Shown here: positions 32,663 to 41,759 of the stretch, in pieces
Layout of the letters: each line of letters begins with the position of its first letter
Numbering within the stretch: the first letter of the stretch is position 1
Assembly: GCF_022898935.1 (NCBI RefSeq)
Contig: NZ_JALIRP010000012.1
Location: forward strand, 89,043-153,042
DNA length: 64,000 nucleotides
Source of the DNA: Paenibacillus mangrovi
GTDB lineage: Bacteria; Bacillota; Bacilli; Paenibacillales; Paenibacillaceae
Direction: 5' to 3'
The notes under the pieces: model-generated
What the model was told of the DNA's origin: nothing
The model's input: the letters and a program-made list of their open reading frames with translations, nothing else
Databases searched by the model: none
Position numbers and translations under genes: made by a program

Positions 32663-33598
32663 CTAATACGTGATTCGTTTAAAAGTGCAGGTAAAGACTG
32701 TTTTATCGTCGGGTTTGCTTCTCAGCTGGATCGAACCCTTCATGGCTTCCGTCAGCCGTTTCGTAATACTTAAACCAAGGCCGCTTCCTTGAAATTGCGG
32801 GTTTCTGGCATCATCGAGCGTATACAGCCTTTCAAATACCCGTTCTTGATGCACCTCGGCTATACCCTTACCTTTATCCCAAACGTCAACAGCAATCCAA
32901 TCCCCATCTTCACGAACCGTTAAACCGAGTACCCCCCCGTCACTTCCATAGCGAATGGAGTTCGAGATCAGATTGCTTAGGATTCGATTTAATGCATCTT
33001 CATTTCCGAGGATGTACAAGGATTGCTCTGGAATGTCTAGCTCCACCTGCAGGCCCTTAGATTGCAACAATCCATAAAATTCCAGAACATTTCTTCGGCA
33101 AACTTCATTAATTAGGATCTTGTTGAGCGGAATCGCATAATCATCCGACTCAATTTTCACAAGATCAAAAAACTGATTCATTAAAGTGATGAAGCTTAAC
33201 ATTTTTTGATGTAGACGGTCAATGATCTCAAGGCGTTGTTCTGTAGTCAGATTTTCATCCAGCTTTAATTTTTCAATATAGACTAATATAACGGTCAGAG
33301 GCGTTTTAAAATCGTGTATCATGTTGGAGAGCATTTTCCTGGAGCTTTCTTTGGTCCTGGTATAATCGGCAGCTACTTTTTGGTTATAATCCAAGAGGCG
33401 GTTGATTTGAACAAGGAGAAGCTGAATGGTTCGCTGGTCAGTCATGAGGAATACTTTTTCCGCTGATCCTTGCTTCATAATATTAGCTAAAATTTCGTTT
33501 ATTTCGTTAAGGTTTCGAATCGTATTTTTTCTGGATAAAAATTGCCACAGGTTCAGGACAGCTAAAATGATGATAATTACACCGAGTACAAGTACCAA
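32663..33598 (-). CDS. Sensor histidine kinase
   Basis: A 311-residue kinase with a single N-terminal membrane helix and no large sensor domain. The H-box is SNMIHDFKTPLTVI (phospho-His about residue 97), the N-box LISNSIRYG, then DKGKGI and GSGLGLSITK complete the ATP-binding domain. It starts with TTG at 33598, with GGGGGAG 7 bases upstream and almost no gap to the response regulator. Lacking an extracellular domain, it probably senses through or together with its ABC transporter, as in Bce-type modules. Confidence 0.9.
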   Translation of the reverse strand: MVLVLGVIIIILAVLNLWQFLSRKNTIRNLNEINEILANIMKQGSAEKVFLMTDQRTIQLLLVQINRLLDYNQKVAADYTRTKESSRKMLSNMIHDFKTPLTVILVYIEKLKLDENLTTEQRLEIIDRLHQKMLSFITLMNQFFDLVKIESDDYAIPLNKILINEVCRRNVLEFYGLLQSKGLQVELDIPEQSLYILGNEDALNRILSNLISNSIRYGSDGGVLGLTVREDGDWIAVDVWDKGKGIAEVHQERVFERLYTLDDARNPQFQGSGLGLSITKRLTEAMKGSIQLRSKPDDKTVFTCTFKRITY

Positions 33599-33601
33599 AA
33601 G

Positions 33602-34303
33602 CTACTCCCCCAATTTATATCCGATTCCCCAAATGGTTTGAATATACTTTGGTTTGGATGGGTCCTCTTCAATTTTTTCCCGAAGTCTGCTGATATGTAC
33701 ATTGATGACATTTTCATTTCCGAAATAGTCGTCTTCCCAGATGAAATGATAGATTTGCTCCTTCGTAAATGCTCGGTTTTTATGGGTCATAAACAGCTTT
33801 AATATATGAAATTCTTTGGAGGTAAGCTGTACGAATTTGCCGTTAACTTGTGCGGAAAAGGTACTTAAATCAAGCGAGAGGCCTTTAAAATGAAGGATCT
33901 GTGATGTGGTGGATGGATTCTCTGCGGCTGGCATATATTGGGTTACTCTCCGGATCGCAGCATGTACCCTGGCGGTTAGCTCAATCATGGAAAAGGGCTT
34001 GCTGATATAATCGTCTGCTCCAAACCCAAGACCTAAGGCTTTATCCAATTCGCTTCCTTTAGCCGAAAGGATCAATACGGGAATCAGGGTTGTTTCTCTT
34101 ATCTTTTTTAACAAGTCCAACCCATTTAATTTAGGCAGCATTAAATCAAGGAGGATTAAATCGAGCTTCTCTTGCTCGACAAAAGCCAAAGCCTCCTCCC
34201 CATCAAATGCGGTGAGCGCCGTAAAATTTTCTTGTTCCAAATGATTTTTTAACAATTTACTTATTTCTTGGTCATCCTCAACAATCAAAATTGTTTTCAA
34301 CAT
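33602..34303 (-). CDS. OmpR/PhoB-family response regulator
   Basis: A 233-residue two-domain regulator. The receiver (residues 1-120) shows ILIVEDDQE and the phospho-acceptor in LILLDLMLPKLNG, with the conserved Lys in YISKPFS. The winged-helix output domain (about 135-233) shows LTSKEFHILKLFMTHKNRAF and IWGIGYKLGE. ATG 34303 is preferred to the GTG four codons earlier because the GGGGGGAA before it serves as the ribosome site. It lies between the phosphotransferase and the kinase and should control the operon. Confidence 0.92.
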   Translation of the reverse strand: MLKTILIVEDDQEISKLLKNHLEQENFTALTAFDGEEALAFVEQEKLDLILLDLMLPKLNGLDLLKKIRETTLIPVLILSAKGSELDKALGLGFGADDYISKPFSMIELTARVHAAIRRVTQYMPAAENPSTTSQILHFKGLSLDLSTFSAQVNGKFVQLTSKEFHILKLFMTHKNRAFTKEQIYHFIWEDDYFGNENVINVHISRLREKIEEDPSKPKYIQTIWGIGYKLGE

Positions 34304-34315
34304 ACTTCCCCCCAC

Positions 34316-35257
34316 TCAATGAAATAACTCGTGATAAAACTTCTCCCGGCCTAAATGATCCAGGTAATCAATCTTTCTTTTTTCATAAAAATCTTCGGCG
34401 TCTCCCCTGTCCCAGAACCAAAGGCAATCAATACAAATACTCAGCTTATATACATCAAATAAATGCTTCTTCTCCACACTGCTAAGCGGTCTGAATTTCA
34501 TGTATTCTTGTACAACTTTCTTCGCTTCCGTTAAGTTGAGGACTTCATATTTATCATGGGTCCAAGCCCACGATTCCATCAATCCAACGAGGTCAAAAAG
34601 AAGATACGTGTAATTCGCATCATCAAAGTCCAGTAAAGCAACAAACTCATCATTTTGATAAAGAATATTAGATATGTGGAAGTCCGAATGGCAAATTCCC
34701 ATGGGTAAGGATTCGGGAAGATCCAGATTACGTAATACATTCTCTAACCACATCAATTTCTTCTTTCCATTTAATGAATTTATGCGCTGCTCCGCTTGTT
34801 CAAGGCAAAAATCTACATTATAGTTCCAACGGCTTTCCTTATGCATTGGCGAATAATTTTGCGTAAGCTTGTGTAATTCAGCAGCCTTTTGAATCAGTGT
34901 ACTTTTCTGTTGTTCATTCAATTCTTGCGTCATATGATGACCTTCAATGTAATTAGATACGACATAAGGTTTGGAATGATAGACTCCCACAAAGCTTCCA
35001 CTGTTATTTCTATATGGGTATGGACTGGGATAATTGTTGTTTTTCAAGTAATGAAGCACATCTGTCTCGAATAAGACCGAATTTACAGAGCGACTTTCAT
35101 AGTATCTGAATATAAAAATTCCTTTTGATGTACGAATCTTGTAATTGGTTTGAACGGTTCCTTCTTTAATAGGTGTGGCTTCAATGAAATCCCCAAGCTG
35201 ATAATTATGGAATAGTTGTTTAAATTCTTCGTTTGTGAACTCTGTCTTAACAGCCAT
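34316..35257 (-). CDS. APH-family phosphotransferase (aminoglycoside/homoserine kinase-like)
   Basis: A 313-residue protein kinase-like phosphotransferase. GTVQTNYKIRTSKGIFIFRY marks the nucleotide-binding lobe, GICHSDFHISNILY is the catalytic Brenner motif with the Asp, and ALLDFDDA supplies the metal-binding Asp. It is closest in style to the homoserine kinase type II/APH group. The gene ends directly against the response-regulator start, so it heads the same operon, and a Y-shaped terminator lies upstream at 35304. Both antibiotic phosphorylation and a metabolic role are possible; the context favours resistance (inference). Confidence 0.85.
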   Translation of the reverse strand: MAVKTEFTNEEFKQLFHNYQLGDFIEATPIKEGTVQTNYKIRTSKGIFIFRYYESRSVNSVLFETDVLHYLKNNNYPSPYPYRNNSGSFVGVYHSKPYVVSNYIEGHHMTQELNEQQKSTLIQKAAELHKLTQNYSPMHKESRWNYNVDFCLEQAEQRINSLNGKKKLMWLENVLRNLDLPESLPMGICHSDFHISNILYQNDEFVALLDFDDANYTYLLFDLVGLMESWAWTHDKYEVLNLTEAKKVVQEYMKFRPLSSVEKKHLFDVYKLSICIDCLWFWDRGDAEDFYEKRKIDYLDHLGREKFYHELFH

Positions 35258-35303
35258 AAGAATGCAACATCTCCTTATATAAACCTATATATATTATAAC
35301 AAA

Positions 35304-35346
35304 AGCCGAGCAGTCATTCGGAAATATATTCCGATACCGCCGGCTT
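35304..35346 (-). terminator. Y-shaped terminator family, copy 3 (behind deacetylase)
   Basis: Minus strand AAAGCCGGCGGTATCGGAA pairs with TTCCGAATGACTGCTCGGCT around ATATA, followed by TTTG. Lies 14 bases behind the deacetylase stop. Confidence 0.8.
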
Positions 35347-35359
35347 TGTCGTTTGAAAC

Positions 35360-36769
35360 TTATAATTCAGAAACCGTCACACATTCATATCCTTCTTTTT
35401 TTAGATATTTTAAAACGGGTTCTACAGCTTCTACAGTGGTTTTATGAATATCATGCATCAGGATGATTGAACCGTCCTTCACATTTTCTTTAACGATCTT
35501 TAATATTTGATCTGGATTATGCGATTTCCAATCCAAGGTATCAATGGTCCACAAGACTGTAGGCATGCTGATGGCATTTTCAACTGCCTTATTTCTGGCA
35601 CCATAGGGTGGCCTAAACACCGTCGGTTCTCTTCCAGCGGCGCTTTTTATGGCCTGATTGGTTCGTTCCACTTCCTGGATCGCTTCTGCTGTACTTAGGG
35701 TTGTAAGATCCTTATGGTCCCAAGTGTGGTTACCTAGCTCATGTCCTTGATCTGCGATCTTTTTAACCACATCCGGATAGAAATCAACCCTGTTTCCGAG
35801 CATAAAGAAGGTCGCTTTGGCATCATACTTTTTCAGTAATTCAAGAATCTTTAACGTGTTTTTAGGATGCGGTCCATCGTCAAAAGTAAGAGCCACTCGT
35901 TTTACGCCCTTAGAAGAATGTTTATCTATATCCGTTTTTTCACCTTTGGCTATGTTCTTATCATCTGAATTTTTTGGAGTCTCTTTTTTATCATTTTTAA
36001 TCTGTAGTTTCTCTTTCCATTCATCGGTTAGGAGATTTTGCATCTGATCCAGCGGAATCGAAATTTTGGGCATACCGGCCGCTCCGGCAGTGACCTCATA
36101 TTTATCAAATTGAAAAACAGCTGACTTACCCTTTAAATACATGCCTTTAAAATGATTGTCCGGATCTTGTGCCCAATTCTCTAACTCGCCTTCCAATAGT
36201 AAAGGGCTGTATTCTTTCGACTCCTTGAATGCCTGATTTAAAAGTACATATAACTGTTCCCGATTTTGTTTCGTATCCTTGAAAATTTCTGTTGGTTGAA
36301 TAAAATCTCCCTTTTTCGTATCTACTAAATAAACCTTTCCTTTTTGCTGTGCGTTGGCACCTACGACATAATTTTCCTCAGAGAATACAATGGAATACAC
36401 ATTCTCCATTACGGGATAGATTTCCATAGATAAAGATAGCTCAGGCACATAGTCTTTTATATATTTCTTATTCTCATCGACCTTCGCCAGGAAATCCTCT
36501 TTGATAGACGATACATATCCTTCTATTTCCGCATTTGCCTTTTCCCCTTTAAATTTCGGATAGTGCATGGCAATGTTGTATTTCTTGGTCTCTGTTATTT
36601 CTGTAACTAAATCTACGCCTGGATATTTTGAAGCCTCTATGATGTTTTTGTCATTGATAGCTTCACTAGCTGAATCGTCATGACCTTGTAGTATAAAGTA
36701 GACTAGATATCCTACTACAAAAATGCCCAGTATTAATAAAATACCATAGGTTACTTTTCTCATGTTCAT
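35360..36769 (-). CDS. Membrane-anchored peptidoglycan/polysaccharide deacetylase (PdaC-like)
   Basis: 469 residues: an N-terminal membrane anchor (YGILLILGIFVVGYLVYFIL), a DUF4163/DUF3298 pair (about 50-240) and a Lys/Asp-rich linker. A NodB deacetylase domain (about 285-469) follows, with VALTFDDGPHP (catalytic Asp and metal Asp), GNHTWDHKDL (metal His pair), FRPPYGARN and a C-terminal ILMHDIH. The architecture matches Bacillus PdaC, which deacetylates N-acetylmuramic acid and affects lysozyme resistance. It acts outside the membrane. It is a single-gene unit; the adjoining operon also suggests envelope defence. Confidence 0.9.
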   Translation of the reverse strand: MNMRKVTYGILLILGIFVVGYLVYFILQGHDDSASEAINDKNIIEASKYPGVDLVTEITETKKYNIAMHYPKFKGEKANAEIEGYVSSIKEDFLAKVDENKKYIKDYVPELSLSMEIYPVMENVYSIVFSEENYVVGANAQQKGKVYLVDTKKGDFIQPTEIFKDTKQNREQLYVLLNQAFKESKEYSPLLLEGELENWAQDPDNHFKGMYLKGKSAVFQFDKYEVTAGAAGMPKISIPLDQMQNLLTDEWKEKLQIKNDKKETPKNSDDKNIAKGEKTDIDKHSSKGVKRVALTFDDGPHPKNTLKILELLKKYDAKATFFMLGNRVDFYPDVVKKIADQGHELGNHTWDHKDLTTLSTAEAIQEVERTNQAIKSAAGREPTVFRPPYGARNKAVENAISMPTVLWTIDTLDWKSHNPDQILKIVKENVKDGSIILMHDIHKTTVEAVEPVLKYLKKEGYECVTVSEL

Positions 36770-36898
36770 GTTCCACTCTCCTGCTGCCTTATTTCCTTGT
36801 ATGAGAAATTTCTATCCAATTAAATGAGTTCTCATTGTAACACATCATAAACATAGAATAGTTTAAAGAAACGTAATCTCTTCCACCTTATCAAAACG

Positions 36899-36941
36899 AA
36901 AAAAGCCGATTTTTCCTACGTTAAGGAATCATCGACTTTCG
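36899..36941 (-). terminator. Y-shaped terminator family, copy 4 (behind MFS gene)
   Basis: Minus strand AAAGTCGATGATTCCTT pairs with AGGAAAAATCGGCTT, followed by TTTTCG. Lies about 65 bases behind the MFS stop. Confidence 0.75.
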
Positions 36942-37005
36942 GAACAGTCCATATCGGATGTTCCCCATACACATCAAAATAGCTATATATTTTTAGAATA
37001 TAAGA

Positions 37006-38148
37006 TTAATCTGTCTTTCCCTTATGTACATATGGGAATAATGAAATTAACCCCAGAGTTGCTAGACAAACCCCAATCCACAGTGGAGATACAAAGCCAT
37101 ATCCTTTACTGATTCCTAGACCACCTAGTGACGATCCAATAACAATGCCAAGCGTAATAAAAGAACTATGAACGGTATTTATCATCGTTCCATTACGAGT
37201 TGTTTTCATTACTCTGGCAACCATAGCCGGATTCATGGCTACACCAGTTAAGCCAATAAAAATAGTAGAAATAACTGCAATGTATTTATTTTCCGCTCCT
37301 AAAGCAAATAAAGACAATGCTACTATTAATATTATCAATCCACTCATCAGTATTTTCATTGTATATTTATCAGCAAACTTGCCAATCACTATATTCCCAA
37401 CGACCGTCGCACTACCATAGAGAGCAAGTAAATATGGAATACTCGCACTTGAAAAGCCTGTGACGTTTGTAAAGATCGGAGTGAAATAACTAAATGCTGC
37501 AAACGTACCACCAATAATGAACATACTTGTTACGTACGCTGCCCAAAGATGTCTGTTCTTAAAATGCATAAGCTCGTCTTTCCAATTCAGTTGCTCTTTA
37601 TTTGATGATGATGGTAGCAACCATTGAATCATAAACCCTGATACCAGTACAAGAACAGAAACAGCCCCAAAACTAATACGCCAGCCAAAATATTGCGAAA
37701 TAACGGTTGTTATAGGTAAACCTAATACCGTTGCGACCATTAATCCTGCAAGTACAATGGATGCAGCTTTTCCCCTTGAATCAGGGTGAACCAATGTTGC
37801 AGAAAAGGAGATCGCAACTCCAAAAGCTGAAGCTGAAGCGATACCCGTTATAATACGTGAAATCATCATCATATCATAGTTCCAAGCAATAGCTCCGAGC
37901 GATTGACCCATTAAAAATACAAACATTAAAAACAATAATGCTTGTTTACTTCGTATTCGTAGGAGAATTGCAGTTAAAATGGGTCCTCCTATCACCATTG
38001 CTCCTGCATAAGCTGTAATTAAATACCCAATAGATGATACAGAAACCTGAAATGCAAGAGCAAGTTCGTTCATCATACCTGCAACCATAAATTCTGATGT
38101 AGTCATACAAAAGATGGCTAAAGCTAGCAAATAAATAATCGATGGCAT
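37006..38148 (-). CDS. MFS transporter (DHA1-type efflux protein)
   Basis: A 380-residue transporter with twelve predicted helices of the AraJ/YdhP-like DHA1 group (FCMTTSEFMVAGMMNELALA at the N-terminus, motif C-like GLPITTVISQYFGWRISFGA). Such proteins export drugs or sugars by proton antiport. It is downstream of the TetR gene, 62 bases away, with an operator-like palindrome between them, so its expression is probably induced by the exported compound. Confidence 0.9.
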   Translation of the reverse strand: MPSIIYLLALAIFCMTTSEFMVAGMMNELALAFQVSVSSIGYLITAYAGAMVIGGPILTAILLRIRSKQALLFLMFVFLMGQSLGAIAWNYDMMMISRIITGIASASAFGVAISFSATLVHPDSRGKAASIVLAGLMVATVLGLPITTVISQYFGWRISFGAVSVLVLVSGFMIQWLLPSSSNKEQLNWKDELMHFKNRHLWAAYVTSMFIIGGTFAAFSYFTPIFTNVTGFSSASIPYLLALYGSATVVGNIVIGKFADKYTMKILMSGLIILIVALSLFALGAENKYIAVISTIFIGLTGVAMNPAMVARVMKTTRNGTMINTVHSSFITLGIVIGSSLGGLGISKGYGFVSPLWIGVCLATLGLISLFPYVHKGKTD

Positions 38149-38169
38149 AAAAATACTCCTTATTCATTA

Positions 38170-38187
38170 TTGTAACGATTGGTACAA
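38170..38187. promoter_or_regulatory. TetR-type operator between tetR-like and MFS genes
   Basis: TTGTAACGATTGGTACAA is an imperfect palindrome. Its reverse complement begins TTGTACC, the same half-site as the palindrome before the TetR gene. Confidence 0.6.
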
Positions 38188-38210
38188 AAATAGTGAGAAA
38201 AAAGAGCGCA

Positions 38211-38807
38211 CTAAGCGCCAAAGATACACTCCATTGTTCCTTTGATAACCTGTTCAGCCAATATCCGATTTTGCATCGATACATTAAGAACACGGAATCC
38301 GTAATAACTGCTTAAAAATAGACTGGCTAATTCCTCAGCTGATTGATTCTTTGAAATTTCACCAGTTTGCAATCCTTCCTCCATCACTTTTTCAATAGCT
38401 CGTTTAAGAAGCTCAACATGCCTTGAGAAAATTTCTTGAACCATTGAATCATGATTAGCCCGTTCCACGCTGGCATTGATCAATAAACATCCTTTTTGAT
38501 CCATATTCTCAAAGTCTTCCTTCAATGCCCATCCCAAAAAATGACTTAATCGTTCTTTAACTGGAATTGGAGCATCTAGCAATTTCTTTTGTTCCCTAAT
38601 CCCCATTTCATGGTAGCGTTCTAATACTTGTTTATACAGTTCATATTTACTACCAAAAGTATTGTATAAACTTCCTTTCCCAAGTCCTGTATCACTGCAT
38701 AGATCTTGTGTAGAACACCCCTCATATCCTCTGATCCAAAATGTTTTCATTGCAACATCTACAATTGAGGAATAATCAAACTCTCGGGGTCTGCCGCGAT
38801 TATTCAA
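38211..38807 (-). CDS. TetR/AcrR family transcriptional regulator
   Basis: A 198-residue TetR-family repressor. The HTH is at residues 10-55 (MKTFWIRGYEGCSTQDLCSD, then GLGKGSLYNTFGSKYELYKQ). The C-terminal domain (CLLINASVERANHD and a helical bundle to residue 198) is of the TetR_C AcrR/YxaF type. It starts with TTG at 38807, supported by GGGAG 6 bases upstream. Matching palindromes flank it at 38170 and 38855, indicating autorepression and control of the MFS gene. Confidence 0.9.
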   Translation of the reverse strand: MNNRGRPREFDYSSIVDVAMKTFWIRGYEGCSTQDLCSDTGLGKGSLYNTFGSKYELYKQVLERYHEMGIREQKKLLDAPIPVKERLSHFLGWALKEDFENMDQKGCLLINASVERANHDSMVQEIFSRHVELLKRAIEKVMEEGLQTGEISKNQSAEELASLFLSSYYGFRVLNVSMQNRILAEQVIKGTMECIFGA

Positions 38808-38854
38808 TCTTATCTCCCTCTCATTTTAAAGATATCATGAATAGAATACACTTT

Positions 38855-38874
38855 TTGTACCGAGCGGTCAACAA
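38855..38874. promoter_or_regulatory. TetR-type operator upstream of tetR-like gene
   Basis: TTGTACCGAGCGGTCAACAA, an imperfect palindrome 48 bases before the TTG start, shares TTGTACC with the site at 38170. Confidence 0.6.
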
Positions 38875-38950
38875 AGTGCTTAGGATTATCGGGGACGGCG
38901 TAAGAACTATGTGGATCCGTTGCTAACTGACAGGACAATTTTTTTCCAAA

Positions 38951-38996
38951 AACGACTAATGGCCTCGCCCCCTGATACAAAGGGCGAAGCCATTTC
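38951..38996 (-). repeat. Hairpin repeat family A, copy 2 (terminator of lipoprotein gene)
   Basis: Minus strand AATGGCTTCGCCC and GGGCGAGGCCATT pair and are followed by AGTCGTTTTT. The same AACGACTAATGGC sequence starts the copy at 17472. Lies 28 bases behind the lipoprotein stop. Confidence 0.7.
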
Positions 38997-39023
38997 AATG
39001 ACATTATAGTTGGTTGCTGCAGG

Positions 39024-39497
39024 TTATTTAAATTCTGTTTCGCTGTTTACAACAAACCATACATCTTTTACTCCTTGCCCGTTTACATCCCCTTTTTGCT
39101 GGTCTTTAGCAAAATAATAGAGAGGAAATCCTTTGTACGTAACCTGCTTCTCCCCGTTGTCTTCTCTTGTGATCGTATCGAAGTCCTTTTTATCAAAACC
39201 GTCCGGAACGGCGAAATTATCCTGGGTAAATGCCGGCCAGTTTGCCAAGCATTCTCCGCTGCAATTGCTTTTACCTGCTTCGTCCTTTTTAAAGTAGTAC
39301 AGAGCCTTTCCTTGTGGATCCGCCAGGTAGTCTCCAACTTTCTCGTTCTTCAAAAGCTGGAGGCTGTCAGCCGGGGCTTGTTCCGTTTGGGCTTGAGCGG
39401 ATTGATCCGCCCCGGTTTTTTCCTCAGCGCTTTTTCCGCAAGCAGCCAAAACTAAAATAATCGAAAGTATTACGAGGGTAAAAATTCCTTTTTTCAT
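39024..39497 (-). CDS. Secreted-repeat lipoprotein (COG4315/PF03640 type)
   Basis: A 157-residue lipoprotein: lipobox ILVLAACG (Cys near residue 20), a Gln/Ala/Glu-rich tether, then two copies of the repeat centred on YLADPQGKALYYFKKD and VTYKGFPLYYFAKD, with a conserved CSGECLANWPAF. The family is of unknown function and is often linked to redox or electron-transfer loci. ATG 39497 is preferred over an open extension of 18 codons because GGGGG precedes it and the signal peptide begins there. It is 38 bases behind the AcfC-like gene and likely cotranscribed with it. Confidence 0.85.
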   Translation of the reverse strand: MKKGIFTLVILSIILVLAACGKSAEEKTGADQSAQAQTEQAPADSLQLLKNEKVGDYLADPQGKALYYFKKDEAGKSNCSGECLANWPAFTQDNFAVPDGFDKKDFDTITREDNGEKQVTYKGFPLYYFAKDQQKGDVNGQGVKDVWFVVNSETEFK

Positions 39498-39535
39498 GCA
39501 TGTTCCCCCAGTCTTCTTAGATTTAAAACTCGTCC

Positions 39536-40336
39536 TTACTTCCAGCCCCATTTTTGAAAGATTTGGTGAGATTCTTCCGTTTTTAAATAATCAATAAATT
39601 GCTGTGCCTCTTTTTTCTGATCGGTGATTTTCGTCAAGGCGATCGGCGTTCCACGATAGAGCTTTTCTTCCTCAGGCAGTTGGACCAGGTCAGTCACATC
39701 CTTAAGCCGGTAATGCCACGATTCATAGGTAATCCAGGCGTCCAGGCTGGAATTCGATTTCCATAGTTCAATGGCTTCGGCACTCGTCTTAACAGAAACA
39801 CTAATATTTCGGGAAATGCCTTCGATCAGCCCTTTTCTACCTGCTAGGTCTTCCCACAGGCCAAGCTGACCAGCCCCATTCACATCAATAATTTTTACTC
39901 CATTTTTCGTTAAATCCTCCAGGCTTTCAATCTTCTTTGGATTTCCTTTTCTCACCAATATTCCTGCAGCACGCGAGTAAAGCTCTGTTCGTGATTTCGT
40001 GTCGATCATTTCGGGGTGGTTAAAGGTGAAGTCCTGCAGATTATACTCGGAGCCACCGAAAATAATATCTGCATCTTGCTTTGCCTTGTCGATCCAATTG
40101 CCCTCTGGCCCGGCTGTTACTTCCACCTTGATTCCCGTTTCAGCTGAAAAATGTTCAGCAGCTTCCTTGATCGGTCCAAGTGGTCCGCCCGGTCCATACA
40201 CCCGGATGACATGATCATTTTGGCTGGAAATTGGTGTCGCCTGGGGCGCCGGCTTACTGTCCTTTGCATAGGCTGATACTCCAGCAGACGTAATGACAAA
40301 GAGAAGTAGAGCTGGTAGGAGCATAATCTTCTTCAT
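39536..40336 (-). CDS. AcfC-like periplasmic-type substrate-binding protein
   Basis: A 266-residue secreted binding protein with a signal peptide (ALLLFVITSAGVSAYA). The motifs VIRVYGPGGPLGPIKEAAEH, GPEGNWIDKAKQDADIIFGG and WITYESWHYRLKDVTDLVQL match the accessory colonization factor AcfC/sulfate-like binding group. No permease or ATPase is adjacent. The start at 40336 has GGAGG 7 bases upstream. The ligand is unknown, possibly an oxyanion or organic acid. It lies upstream of the COG4315 lipoprotein in the same transcript. Confidence 0.85.
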   Translation of the reverse strand: MKKIMLLPALLLFVITSAGVSAYAKDSKPAPQATPISSQNDHVIRVYGPGGPLGPIKEAAEHFSAETGIKVEVTAGPEGNWIDKAKQDADIIFGGSEYNLQDFTFNHPEMIDTKSRTELYSRAAGILVRKGNPKKIESLEDLTKNGVKIIDVNGAGQLGLWEDLAGRKGLIEGISRNISVSVKTSAEAIELWKSNSSLDAWITYESWHYRLKDVTDLVQLPEEEKLYRGTPIALTKITDQKKEAQQFIDYLKTEESHQIFQKWGWK

Positions 40337-40455
40337 AATTCTTCCTCCATTCACACATGATTTTTATCGGTACTATTAGAGGAAACGAAGGATGGCTGTA
40401 AGCGGTTTGATTATAATTGCAAAATAGTTATAAAGTTTCATACACCCGTTGAAAC

Positions 40456-40488
40456 AAAAATCCGCAACCAACAAGGCTGCGGATTTTT
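40456..40488. terminator. Bidirectional terminator behind the AraC gene
   Basis: AAAAATCCGCA and TGCGGATTTTT form an 11-bp stem with T-runs on both strands. Confidence 0.85.
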
Positions 40489-40526
40489 TATACGTATATC
40501 GTATCATTTCCTCCCATCAGAAAAAA

Positions 40527-41759
40527 TTAAACGGCACGATCCTTGTATTGCTTCGGCGTAATGCCAGCATATTTCTTGAACACTTTTGTAAAATGACTCT
40601 GGTCATGGAAATTGAGCAGACTAGCTACCTCAAGCGGAGATTCGTTGGTCAAATCTAACATTTTCTTGGCCTCTTCCACTTTCTGCCGATGGATATATTC
40701 GGAGACGGTCATGCCCGTTTCTTGCTTGAACAGCTTTGACAAGTACGCTGGGTGAACGCCGGCTTCTTCCGCAAGCTCGGTCAGCTTGATTGGCTCATAG
40801 ATACGGTTAAAAATATAGTTCTGGCAGACGGCGACCGGCTTGGAACAGCGGGAAACACGCTGGCGGCTGACACGTTCCGCGAAATCAAACAACACCTCTT
40901 GGATGGCTTTTGCGACCTCTTCCACGTAATGAAGATCCTCGATGTGCTGAATCCAGAGGTCGCTGGCGGTGAAGGCCACCTCACGGTACAAGCCACCGTC
41001 GATCGCGGCCTGCATGGCGTGCGTAACGACGCAGATGGCCAAATTTTTCTCATTGCGGATCTGGCTTCTGCGGGACAAGACACCCGCATTCTCCCTCGGA
41101 ATGAGGTCGTAATACCGGACGATCTCCTCTTTGCGTCCTTCCTTTACGCATTGCATCAGCATCCTCACTGCATTCAAATGATGATGGAAGTTCAAGTTCA
41201 ACCGCCTGTCGGTCAGACTCCGTTCTAACACTTCGTTCATCCCAATAAGCCTGTGAAACGGAACACTGCAATCAATGACCTCTGTCACATCAATCGGTTG
41301 GCGGTAAACCAAATAGTACAGCAGCGTTCCAGCGTGAAGCATCGATTTCTGGTAACGTACGGGCAATTGCCGATAGTATTCCCGCAATGAATCGAGGTGG
41401 ATCCCCGATATGGAGTTATCGTATAGGAAACCTTCAAGCATCTTGTCCGTTACAATCGAGCTCGTGGCCGGTCCAATCACAATCGCACCGATTCGACCGC
41501 ACGATTCACCGAAGCGAAGCCAAACGTATTGATCGAACCCGTTCCATTTGCTGTAGCAAGGTTTATCGCATAGCGAATCGTCGGCGAAGATGCCTGCTAG
41601 TACCGTCATGCTATCCGGATCGAGCGGATGCCTCGCTTGTTCCGAGTCAAATACCGCTTCGACTGTGTGATCGTTTCTCAGCAGTCGGACGGGAAGCTGA
41701 AGATTATCATGAAGCAACCTACATAACCAATATGTGTCATCTCCGATCGTTCGTTCCAT
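40527..41759 (-). CDS. AraC-family transcriptional regulator
   Basis: A 410-residue regulator with a long N-terminal sensing region (about 1-300, no recognised domain, cytoplasmic). A C-terminal AraC double HTH (about 308-410) shows IKLTELAEEAGVHPAYLSKL and LEVASLLNFHDQSHFTKVFK, ending GITPKQYKDRAV. It is divergent from the MFS/GH3 pair at 41973-45592 and is the obvious candidate for its regulator, probably responding to a beta-glycoside. The ATG at 41759 is the only upstream start compatible with the frame. Confidence 0.88.
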   Translation of the reverse strand: MERTIGDDTYWLCRLLHDNLQLPVRLLRNDHTVEAVFDSEQARHPLDPDSMTVLAGIFADDSLCDKPCYSKWNGFDQYVWLRFGESCGRIGAIVIGPATSSIVTDKMLEGFLYDNSISGIHLDSLREYYRQLPVRYQKSMLHAGTLLYYLVYRQPIDVTEVIDCSVPFHRLIGMNEVLERSLTDRRLNLNFHHHLNAVRMLMQCVKEGRKEEIVRYYDLIPRENAGVLSRRSQIRNEKNLAICVVTHAMQAAIDGGLYREVAFTASDLWIQHIEDLHYVEEVAKAIQEVLFDFAERVSRQRVSRCSKPVAVCQNYIFNRIYEPIKLTELAEEAGVHPAYLSKLFKQETGMTVSEYIHRQKVEEAKKMLDLTNESPLEVASLLNFHDQSHFTKVFKKYAGITPKQYKDRAV

